A stretch of 64,000 nt of DNA from Siphonodentalium dalli (Eukaryota > Mollusca > Scaphopoda > Gadilida > Siphonodentaliidae), in assembly GCA_032622095.1 (NCBI GenBank), contig CP136064.1:183378209-183442208 (forward strand). Direction: 5' to 3'. The position numbers were made by a program, and so were the translations under genes. How positions within the stretch are numbered: position 1 is the stretch's first letter; every line of letters starts with the position of its first letter. Below are positions 55,946 through 64,000 of the stretch, piece after piece. The notes under the pieces were generated by a model. It had not been told where the DNA came from, made no database searches, and saw nothing but the letters and a program-made list of their open reading frames with translations.

Positions 55946-56613
55946 ATCTCACTCAGGAATGTCTATTGGTTTTTTGTCACTAATAATTCATAATGACACT
56001 AGCAAATTTAGTCCTCAACAGCATGAACCTAAAACATAGCCAAGGAAGGATACTATTTATCTAAATAAATAAGTTGGTTATTAAGCTCAGCGTTGGTAGA
56101 GATCTTACTGAAGAGTGAATGAATTTAAGGGACAACACATTTTTGTCCAATGCTTGGCTCATTTTCAATACACATGGATCTACCATATTCCATGGGACAG
56201 TGACTACACTATTATACCGCTTATGGCTGGCTGCCTGGCTGTTTGGAATATTATCCCAATGTTATCGGAAACAGAGAATTGTTTTGTTTTGGCCTAACCT
56301 TCTAAGGGGGACAACACAGAGGAATTAAATAACAAGCTGTTTCAGTTTACAATAGTAAATGAGCACTATAAATCTACTGTAACAACCCTATAGAACAGAT
56401 GCACCATCTGGTTTCATCATAAACCCATACAAACCCATACACCCCTTGCTACCTGTCATACAACAATGGTATAAGACTTGTTTGAATTGGGCATTCTAGT
56501 GTAATGTTTCAATTCAGCCAAGGTCAATGCCTCAGGCTAGCAGTAGTAGCAGACAATGATCATGTTATAGAATATCGAAAAATATCCATTACACATCTTC
56601 ATACATTTCTGGC
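55946..56613. other. Intron sequence, unassigned
   Basis: Two overlapping 60-69-residue frames at 56115-56328 were inspected; no domain or splice context supports them. Confidence 0.4.
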
Positions 56614-57041
56614 CAAACCTTGAAATAGTGTCTTGTCATTTGCAGAATGAGGTCCCCAGAGGGAGAATTTAGTGATGTTAACCTGCACAGTGGGCTACCA
56701 TCACCAAATACAACCTCCATGGACTTCATTCTGCTTAGGCCTCATCTTCTGATTTATCTATAGCCCCAAATTATCATTCTTTTTCCCTTCTGGGAAGTTT
56801 CTATATCCCCCAATTTGCAGAAAATAAAATGCATAATTGAGGTGACTAATGGGTGAACATCACCAACTTCAACTGGGGAACTTCAATCTGATCCTAGGTC
56901 TCCCATCAAAGTTGAGGACTCAGCATGAGGTTCCCAGAGGGTGAATTTGGTGATGCTAGCCCATCATGCGGGATAGCATCACTAAATTCACCCTCTGGGG
57001 CCCTCATTCTGCAAATGACAGACACACTATTTCATGACGTG
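56614..57041. mobile_element. hAT-like CAAGCCTGAA MITE, full-length copy
   Basis: Begins CAAACCTTGAAATAGTG, ends CACTATTTCATGACGTG. Flanks TTTCTGGC (56606-56613) and TTTCTGGT (57042-57049) match 7 of 8. 428 bp; the interior is in the opposite orientation to 30021-30469. Confidence 0.93.
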
Positions 57042-57197
57042 TTTCTGGTTTGTCTCTGGATAATTGGATTATTTCTCAGCCTCAGAATGACAAGAGACAC
57101 AAATCCTCACCACCCAGGGACATTTAGGAGGTAATTTTCTTTGAGACCTAGCATTTGTCACAGTAAAATTAATTTACAATCATAAAATGATAATTAA

Positions 57198-57976
57198 CCC
57201 TTTGATGATAGGAGCTGCACTTGTACAGTATTAAAGATCCTGTGCCAGTGCATTCTTTTATATATGCGAGTCTTCTACTATATATTTTGAGACTTCCGTA
57301 TATATATATATGTGTGTGTCCTTTATAGACTCGACCGATTGAGCCCAAACTTGCTATCTAAGGGTAAAAAGCCACGAGAAGTATCATCGCACCGCTTCTG
57401 AGAACGTCCGAGGACTCCTTCACCCTTCGCCCTGCCACCGTCGTTGGAATTGATGGGTTAATGATTAAAGAGCGTTCGTATCTGCGGTGTCGTTGTTAAA
57501 GAGCATTTATATACACGACGAGTATAAATACGGCTCAATCGATGGAAACTGGGGATATTTAATTTCGTACTTAGGGCTTCCAAGGGACGGGGGAGAATCA
57601 GTTTGTCGGGTCAGTTTGTCTGCCTGAGGTGACCTTGACCTTGAAACAGGTACCCACAAATAACAGTGAGCGATATCTCGGTCGTCAGCAGTGACATCGA
57701 CGTGAAATTTGTTATGTATGGTCAACTCGGAACCGGGAATATTTTTGTCCGGCATGCCTGTACGGGGTTACCTTGAAAAACTAAAATTAATGGATCTACC
57801 AAAGCCATGGGACCAATCCCGCCAGTGGCGGGCTAATCTGCTAGCAGGCTTACAAGATCAATGTAAATATTGTTAGGCCAATGCATTCTCTAATATACAG
57901 GTGCCTCGTATATACAACAGAATGCATTGGCACAGGGTTTTCACAAAATTTCAGGAAGCTCCAGTCATGAAAAGAG
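57198..57976. mobile_element. TTAA hairpin MITE (type A) split by a ~570-bp insertion
   Basis: TTAA at 57194-57197 and 57977-57980; ends CCCTTTGATGATAGGAGCTG and GAAGCTCCAGTCATGAAAAGAG. The first hairpin breaks off at 'gcgagtcttctacta' and resumes at 'caggcttacaagatcaatgt' near 57845. Confidence 0.85.
57277..57844. mobile_element. Insertion inside the type A MITE
   Basis: Foreign, GC-richer DNA starting with a (TA)n/(TG)n run (57298-57318), then CpG-rich sequence with 'gttaaagagc' words. It ends near 'ccagtggcgggctaatctgc'. Class unknown, no protein recognised. Confidence 0.5.
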
Positions 57977-58332
57977 TTAATCCTTTGGTAACTAGGGCTG
58001 TAACGATACATTTGGTCATAATACGATATGAAGCACGATACATGCTCAATGATACGATACATATAACGATACACTAAATTAGATTTCTCAAATTTATTTA
58101 CCACCAGAATTATCAGAACCAAAATGTTTCTATTTGGATATAAGAATTTTAACTAAAACAGAGTTCAGTAGTTAGCTAGGTTTGTCAAATAACAAGACAG
58201 TCAATGACTGTGGGGTCGCTCACCAGACTGCAAAGACCGATAAGACTGGGAGTCTGGAGACCACAACAGTCAGAACTTTTCATAATCATTTTAAAAGAAG
58301 TAGATATCTAAAGAGTTAACCCTTATTCCAAC

Positions 58333-58394
58333 GTATCGTCTTTTGTTGTAGCATCCGTATCGTCTTTTGTTGTAGCGTCCGTATCGTCTTTTGA
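58333..58394 (+). repeat. 24-bp tandem repeat, 2.6 copies
   Basis: Unit CGTATCGTCTTTTGTTGTAG plus four bases; the last copy is cut at 'ttttgacg'. Confidence 0.9.
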
Positions 58395-60535
58395 CGTCTT
58401 TAATTTTTGCATTTTCAACACTCGGATTTGAGACTCGAATAAAGAGTAATAATGACGATTTACATTGATTGTGTTTTGTTCTGCTGATGGTTAAGATCAT
58501 GAAGGGCACATATTAAATCCTTTCTACCTTTGCTAGGCTTTAGATTTGCAAAATGTTTACTTAGAATACTGTTTTGGCAGACAAAATGAAAACAAACGAA
58601 ATAGAAACGCGTGGTTTCGACGAAAACGAAAGTTGTTGTCAGAAACGCTTCCTTGTTGATTGCGCTATGCGTGGCCGTGAGGGTAATCTATGTAAAATAT
58701 GACAACTTGAAATTGATATTTATATTGGATTTATGTATTATTTCTTAAGTGGTGATTTTATATTTCCAAATAGTGCAATATGAAAATTTTTCAATGCCGT
58801 AATTAAATCGGCCACAGCTAAGCAAAATCTCAGCGTGACAGTTGCGTAACTGGCCATTGGGCTGTAACTGGCCATTGGGATGTTTTTCCTGTCGAGTTCC
58901 ATTATGATTGTCACTTCATCCGTGAAAAAAGATTTTTATAATAATATATTTTTTAATGGACTATAACATCATAACGAAGGCACGTATTTCCACCTTGCCT
59001 TCCTAAATATTAAAAAATGTTGACATAGAGTATGTTCTCAGTCTCGTATTGCCTGACAAAATGAAAACAAACGAAACAGAAACACGTGGTTCACTGGCAG
59101 CGAATTTTTGACGAAGACGAAATTTGATCAATATTTAATGTAGGTGAACTTCTCCACAAACCAAATGTTGTGAAACATATTCATTAAGTGTCACAATTGT
59201 TGTTTAATTTGAGAACTCGAACATTGCAATTCCAAATTGATGACTGAAAGTGGATCTTTCTGCTTTTATTGCACAAATTTACTCTGCGAAATCAGGTTAT
59301 GTCGGAGCATCGGAATATTATTTCCGGTTGTAATGTAACTACGGACGCGGCCGTTGTTGTGCTATCGGCGGGATTCTGAACACATAATTAAAACTTTTTT
59401 ATATATATTATCTACAAATTTAGTATAATAAATTGATGAGATATTACTTTTATATGTCCATCTGTTCAAGATTTCAAATATACCGCGCAAAAGACCATCG
59501 ACCCTGATCGATCGAGAAAGAAATCAATAAAAAAAAAGTAAATATCTCCTGGTTTGACATCAAGTTAGCCCAATGCGGGTGCTTCTAAATAAAGGCGAGT
59601 TTACAGTTGACATGCAGATATCTTAAAATTCATCTTGGGAAGCTTCTTTGCGTGTATGCATATATAATTAACGAGTATAAAGTAATAAGGTACTTATATC
59701 AACGCAATGTCGATAAAACAAAGAATATCCCAAGCGACACATTCGAGCACCTGCTGGCGACGTATTACTAAGTTAGCCCACTGTCATTTCGAACAATTTG
59801 CGCTCGTTTTCTGTCATCTAATTAGCATCAATGGGGAAACTCCACCCTTAAACTTGAGCCAATGAAATCAGTTCAAACTTCTAATCATTGATGTCATTGG
59901 TTGTCAATGAAAACATTCTTAGAATAAAAAAAAAGTGACCTTTGAACATGTGGTTTTTGCACGAAAATTTACAAACTTTCACAAAGCAACGTGACGTAAT
60001 TGCTAATAATTTGCGCTTTTATCGGAAGTCTTTTTACGACTTTTGTCAAATCATGGTTTATATGATTAATGCACATAAAATATAAAGACATTTGGTTTAA
60101 TTATTTTATTTATAATACGCTTTTTTGTTTTCAAAAATCATGAATTATTTTTTTTTCAATCAGGACACGAATCCGAAACAAACTTAAAGGACATACTCGC
60201 ATAGGCATACAGTAAATTTGCATAAAATGTCATTTTTGACTCACATGTGTGATAAAATGAAGATAAACGGTTGTCTATTTGCACATATTTAGTTCGTCTA
60301 TTGGTTTATGTTTCCATTATCGTATTCACAGATGACACTTAAGTGAAAGCATGTTTGTTGTTGCATATCGGATGATACACATGGCACATATACCTGTGGC
60401 CAGTGTGGGGAAACACCCAATGATGTTATAACGTCAAATTCCTGTTGGCTAACGTAATTACTTTCATACCTGGTGACATTGGCTATATGACGTGGTTTAA
60501 CTACATGTGCTGTTGGAAAAAGGGTTAAATCTATA
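58395..60535. other. Interior of the large hAT-like element, unassigned
   Basis: Two diverged direct copies of 'aaaatgaaaacaaacgaaa' occur (58583 and 59058 regions), together with 'agaaacgcgtggtt' / 'agaaacacgtggtt'. No gene or transposase remnant was recognised. Confidence 0.4.
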
Positions 60536-61500
60536 AAAAAAAATTGGAGTTATGTCCCTGGCCCCGCCCACATTTGACCCAGTGACCTGATTTGAACAAA
60601 TCTGAAACCCAGTCACCCAAGGATCCTTCATACCAAATATGAACCCATATAGCCTGATGGTATTTGAGAAGAAGTCACTTTAAGAATACTATGGAGGGAA
60701 AGAGTTATGGCCCTGGCTTCGCAACTATTTCAAGTGAACTCATTTGAACAAATCTGAATGTGAGTCACCTAGGGAACATCCACACTAAATATGAAACCAT
60801 TCGGTCTTATTGTTCTGAAGAAGAAGTTTAAAAGAATTACTATGGTGGGAAAGAGTTATGGCCCTGGCTTTGCAACTATTTGACCCAGTGACCGCATTTG
60901 AACAAATCTGAATGAGAATCACCTAGGGAACATCCACACCAAATATGAACCCATTTGGTCTTATGGTTCCAGAGGAGAAGATGTTCAAATAATTGTTGTC
61001 GGACGGATGGACGGACAGACGATGGACGGCCGAGGAGTGATGACTATAGCTCCGCCGGAGCACAGGTAGGGTGGCTGGTTGATAATTAAATCTCTTGTCT
61101 CCACCCCTATTTGAACAAACGTGAATCCCCATCTATGAGATCCATTCATTTGGTAATTTCAGACATTAGATTTTAAGAGTTGAACTGAACTGATTTTCCT
61201 AAAATGACCCCAAATCTGAAAAAATCTAAACCCCAGTCACCGAAGGACCCTCCATACCAAACATAAGCTAAATAGTCCAGATGGTTCTTGAGAAGAAATT
61301 GTTTTAAGAATTACTATGGAAGGAAAGAGTTATGGCCCTGACTTATCACCTATTTGGCCTGATGAACTCATTTGAACAAATCTGAATGTGAGTCACCTGG
61401 GGGACATCCGCACCTAAATATATAAACCCATTTGGTCTTTAATATGTATCTGGAGAAGAAAACAATTGATGGACGGATAGAGACATAATGACAGATGGGT
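60536..61500 (+). repeat. Array of ~154-bp 'gagttatggccctgg' units, block 1
   Basis: Units beginning 'agttatggccctggc', then 'tttgacccagtgacc', 'catttgaacaaatctgaa', 'ccacaccaaatatgaa'. Unit starts near 60543, 60697, 60851 and 61325 (154-bp spacing for the first three). Each block ends with a GGACGGACGG tail and 'atgactatagctccgccgga' (61003-61050). Confidence 0.85.
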
Positions 61501-61629
61501 GGATGGGAGAACAGTCTGACATAGAGACTGACAAATTCAATCCAATATACCCCCAAGTTTTCTTTGCAAAATCAGGGTATAATGAGTTCAACTGGATACT
61601 GGTGGTTAAGAACATAATATTCGAACAGA

Positions 61630-62068
61630 CAAGCCTGAACATAGTGTCTGACATTTGCAGAATGAGGTCCCCAAAGGGTGAATTTAATGACACAATCCTG
61701 CAATGTGGGCTAGCATCACCAAATTCACCCTCTGGGTACCTCATTCTGTGTAGGCCTCAACTGCTATGGGAGACATAGCATTAGATTGAAGTTCTCCAGT
61801 TAAAGTTGGTGATGTGCACCCATAGGGCACCTCAATTATGCATTTTATATTCACAAATTAGGGGATATAGAAACTAAACAGAAGGGAAAAAGTAAGTAAA
61901 AATGTCAATTTAAGTGTCTATATACTTCCCAGAAGATGAGGCCTAAGCAGAATGAGGACCCTGGCTAGTGTATTTGGTGATGCTAGACTGCTGTGCAGGG
62001 TAGCATGACTAAATTCATCCTCTGTGGACCTCATTCTGCAAATGCCAGACACACTAAATTCAGGTTAG
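61630..62068. mobile_element. hAT-like CAAGCCTGAA MITE inside the repeat array
   Basis: Begins CAAGCCTGAACATAGTG, ends CACACTAAATTCAGGTTAG. Full interior with diverged hairpins. Separates the two blocks of ~154-bp units. Flanks share GAACA. Confidence 0.88.
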
Positions 62069-62191
62069 AGAACAATAATTTTATTTTATTTTATTTTAAT
62101 AACAAACACTGGCATGAGTGCTAGCTAAGCATTAGTTCACACCTGTCAGCCTGATAAACATCTCTATTGATGACTGTGTGTGTATTTATAT

Positions 62192-62213
62192 TAACTCTCT
62201 CTCTCTCTCTGTC
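62192..62213 (+). repeat. (TC)n microsatellite
   Basis: 'ctctctctctctctgtctgt' after 'ttatattaa'. Confidence 0.85.
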
Positions 62214-62399
62214 TGTAGCTAATACAATTGACCTAATCTGCTGGTGGGAGAGATCCTGTGAGTTAGGAGATGAGATAGGGTGGAATGCTGTTGGTTGGGG
62301 GCAGAGTGGGGTTCTGGGTCATGTGGGGTGAGGGTGATATTTGTTTTTTGTATGTTAAATTTTTTAGATCAAGGGGTTCCTGAATTTTTTATTATTTTT

Positions 62400-63205
62400 T
62401 TTGGAATTATGGCCCTGGCTCCACCCCTATTTGACCCAGTGACCCAATTTGAATAAATCTGAACCGCAGTCATTCAATGACCCCCCATACCAAATATAAA
62501 CTAAATCGGCATAATGGTTCTAGACAAGAAGTTGTTATAAGAATTACCAAGGAGGAATATAGTTATGGCCCTGGTTTCGCAACAATTTGACACAGTGACC
62601 TCATTTGAACAAATCTGAATGACAGTCACCTAGGGAACATCCACACCAAATATGACCAAAATGCAAAAATGTTATTTTTTTTGTTTTTAGAGTTATGTCC
62701 CTGGCTCTGCCCCTATTTGACCCAGTGACCCAATTTGAACAAATCTGATTCCCAGTCACCCAAGGTCCCTCAGTACCAAAGATAAGCTAAATCGGCCCAA
62801 TATTTTTTTAGAAGAAGTCATTGTAAGAATTACTATGAGTTATGGCCCTGGTTTCTCAACTAATTGACCGGGTGACCTCATTTGAACAAATCTGAACACC
62901 AGTCACCCAAGGACCCTCCATACCAAATATTAGCTAAATCGGCACAATGGTTATGGAAAAGAAGTTGTTGTAAGAATTACTATGGAGGAATAGAGTTATG
63001 GCCCTGGTTTCGCAACTATTTGACCCAGTGACCTCATTTGAACAAATCTGAATGAGAGTCACCAAGGGAACATCCACACCAAATATGAACCAATTCGGTA
63101 TGATGGTTTCAGAGGAGAAGATGTTTAAAAAAAAGTTGACGGACGGACGACGGACGAGCAGTGATGACTATAGCTCCACCGGAGACTTCGTCTCAGGTGA
63201 GCTAA
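62400..63205 (+). repeat. Array of 'gagttatggccctgg' units, block 2
   Basis: Five diverged units start near 62400, 62563, 62690, 62830 and 62994. The block ends 'gacggacggacgacggacga', 'tgatgactatagctccaccg', 'tctcaggtgagctaaaa'. Spacing 127-164 bp. Confidence 0.85.
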
Positions 63206-63518
63206 AAACAATAGACATATAAACATGAGGCAACATTGAAGGTTTTGCTCTTTTACATATGCCCATCTTCAGAAATTACTTATTTCCTGCATCATGATAC
63301 ACATGGCAGGATACAATACGTATATTGTTTGAAAGCATATTGCAATACGGTACATTGAATTCAAGATGAATCGCTACAGCCCAATTAGTAACTGAATACC
63401 CACTTATTAACTTATTACCTGAACATCCCTATGAACCAATTTAAATCAAGTAACTACTCGGCAGTAAGCATTCAGTTATTGAAGTGTAGAACATGGTAAA
63501 TGGAGTCACAGCACTAAC

Positions 63519-63728
63519 CTGTTGGATAGGGGTTTGAGCTTGGAAGAGTATCCTCCGACTTAGAAGTTCAGCGAAAATGCATCCGACAGACCAAATGTCC
63601 ACTGCGGATGAATAATGTTTGGCACCCATTAAGATTTCTGGTGATCGGTAATACTGTGTGACGACTTCCTGCGTCATCTCTATGCCCTCGTCAGGTTCCT
63701 CAACTCTCGCTAAACCGAAGTCACAGAT
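63519..63728 (-). CDS. NLK: NLK exon (DFG to TQE activation loop, subdomains VII-IX)
   Basis: 210 nt, 70 residues, phase 0 at both ends. It starts [18 protein letters not shown] is the metal-binding motif. Then [16 protein letters not shown] carries the TQE activation-loop motif that defines NLK; MAPKs have [22 protein letters not shown] is subdomain IX and [11 protein letters not shown] leads into the next exon. Acceptor TTGTTACAG at 63729-63730; donor CAG|GTTAGT at 63517-63518. One oddity: the usual A-P-E triplet is S-P-E. The catalytic HRD loop belongs to an exon beyond the window. Confidence 0.98.
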
Positions 63729-64000
63729 CTGTAACAAAAAATGAATAGTTTAACGATACATATTATATTTAGAAAATGTAAAGTTTTAAATATAAATGAT
63801 TTTTTTATAATGTATTTTCTATATGGCTGTGCCAAGTGGTGATTGATCATCAGTTTAAGCTCTGTTAGAGTTCAGCGAACTTCAGGAACCTGACACATTA
63901 TTGGAATATGATAGTAGGAGGCATAAAAGCTCAGTAAAAGCCCAGTATAAATAAATAACCAGATTCTCATCAAACTTTTTTGGAAAATTGGGGCCCGCGG
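63729..64000. other. Start of the next upstream NLK intron
   Basis: AT-rich, no exon seen. The acceptor's pyrimidine tract lies at 63731-63745 (minus strand). The window ends inside this intron. Confidence 0.7.

Larger units (their letters stand above)
57993..63384. mobile_element. Possible large hAT-like element, 5.4 kb, filled with other repeats
   Basis: Left end TAGGGCTGTAACGATACA and right end reverse complement TTGGGCTGTAGCGATTCA are inverted repeats. Subterminal 'acgatac' words recur on both sides. Flanks TTGGTAAC (57985-57992) and TTAGTAAC (63385-63392) match 7 of 8. No transposase frame. The interior contains later repeats, so it is a non-autonomous or dead element. Confidence 0.65.
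20648..63728 (-). other. NLK: NLK gene, 3' part (five exons, four introns)
   Basis: Nemo-like kinase is a proline-directed Ser/Thr kinase of the CMGC/MAPK-related group that modulates Wnt/beta-catenin (TCF/LEF), Notch and other signalling in nucleus and cytoplasm. Five exons on the minus strand join in frame to give 250 residues, from ICDFG to the stop, matching the length of this part of animal NLK. Identity rests on the TQE activation loop (not TEY), CEGARAHILRK, HPYLDEGRLRYH-CMC-CC, DFEPV, RVPLCLNPNS and the VAQ-x-x-E-LPPSP tail. All introns are GT-AG: 25,073, 1,062, 1,197 and 14,996 bp. The 5' exons (start codon, ATP-binding lobe, HRD loop) lie beyond 64000. The gene is clearly NLK; expression and isoforms cannot be judged. 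Confidence 0.97.

Noticed and set aside
56115-56328. Two overlapping frames with W-rich, Cys-containing peptides
   Set aside because: No family recognised and no flanking splice signals of note. A chance frame is the simpler explanation.
57993-63384. Transposase remnants inside the hAT-like elements
   Set aside because: No frame longer than ~100 residues and no recognisable hAT dimerisation or zinc-finger BED motif. All copies here appear non-autonomous.
1-64000. tRNA, rRNA or other structured RNA genes
   Set aside because: I looked for B-box-like words and cloverleaf patterns by eye and saw none convincing. A covariance-model scan would be needed to exclude them.

Overview
This is animal nuclear DNA: AT-rich, intron-bearing, with no operons and very dense short transposons. 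It most likely comes from a bivalve mollusc or a close lophotrochozoan relative. The basis is the clear metazoan Nemo-like kinase (NLK) exons, plus repeat arrays of a style I associate with bivalve genomes ('gagttatggccctgg...' units ending in GGACGGACGG). The species assignment is inference.

Only one protein-coding gene can be supported: the 3' part of NLK on the minus strand. Five exons are resolved to the base: 63519-63728, 38257-38445, 36996-37194, 35702-35798 and a 58-nt terminal coding exon at 20648-20705. All four introns are GT-AG, all phases join, and together the exons encode 250 residues, from the DFG motif through the TQE activation loop to the C-terminus. The start codon, ATP-binding lobe and HRD catalytic loop lie beyond 64000. 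The introns are about 25.1, 1.06, 1.2 and 15.0 kb. No second gene was found on either strand; the other open frames are mostly translations of repeats.

The rest is mobile-element debris. (1) About 17 copies of a ~212-bp near-perfect palindrome with ends CAGTAATGCCC/GGGCATTACTG, mostly flanked by TA (Tc1/mariner-like MITE). (2) About 10 copies of a 255-450-bp element with ends CAAGCCTGAA/TTCAGGCTTG and 8-bp target duplications (hAT-like MITE), built of GC-cored hairpins. (3) A set of unrelated short elements that all sit in TTAA and begin CCCTTT (piggyBac-like ends), including one whose interior is two stacked hairpins. (4) Other hAT-like elements with 8-bp duplications (18707-19039, 25889-27515, 21930-22996, 57993-63384), several nested in one another. 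(5) Foldbacks and TIR elements of unknown class. (6) A 1.5-kb array of about 52 copies of a 29-bp unit in the largest NLK intron (40801-42310).

Layout: 1-20647 lies downstream of the NLK stop codon (3' UTR of unknown length, then intergenic DNA) and holds foldbacks, TTAA elements and low-repeat AT-rich DNA. 20648-38445 holds the last four exons and a 15-kb intron full of MITEs. 38446-63518 is the 25-kb intron with the 29-bp array and most palindrome copies. 63519-64000 holds the DFG/TQE exon and the start of the next upstream intron. The most unusual things to check are a pair of foldbacks whose arms appear to have changed together (3466-3618 and 6471-6627), the common TTAA/CCCTTT termini on unrelated interiors, the 29-bp array, and the many hairpins transcribed within the NLK pre-mRNA.
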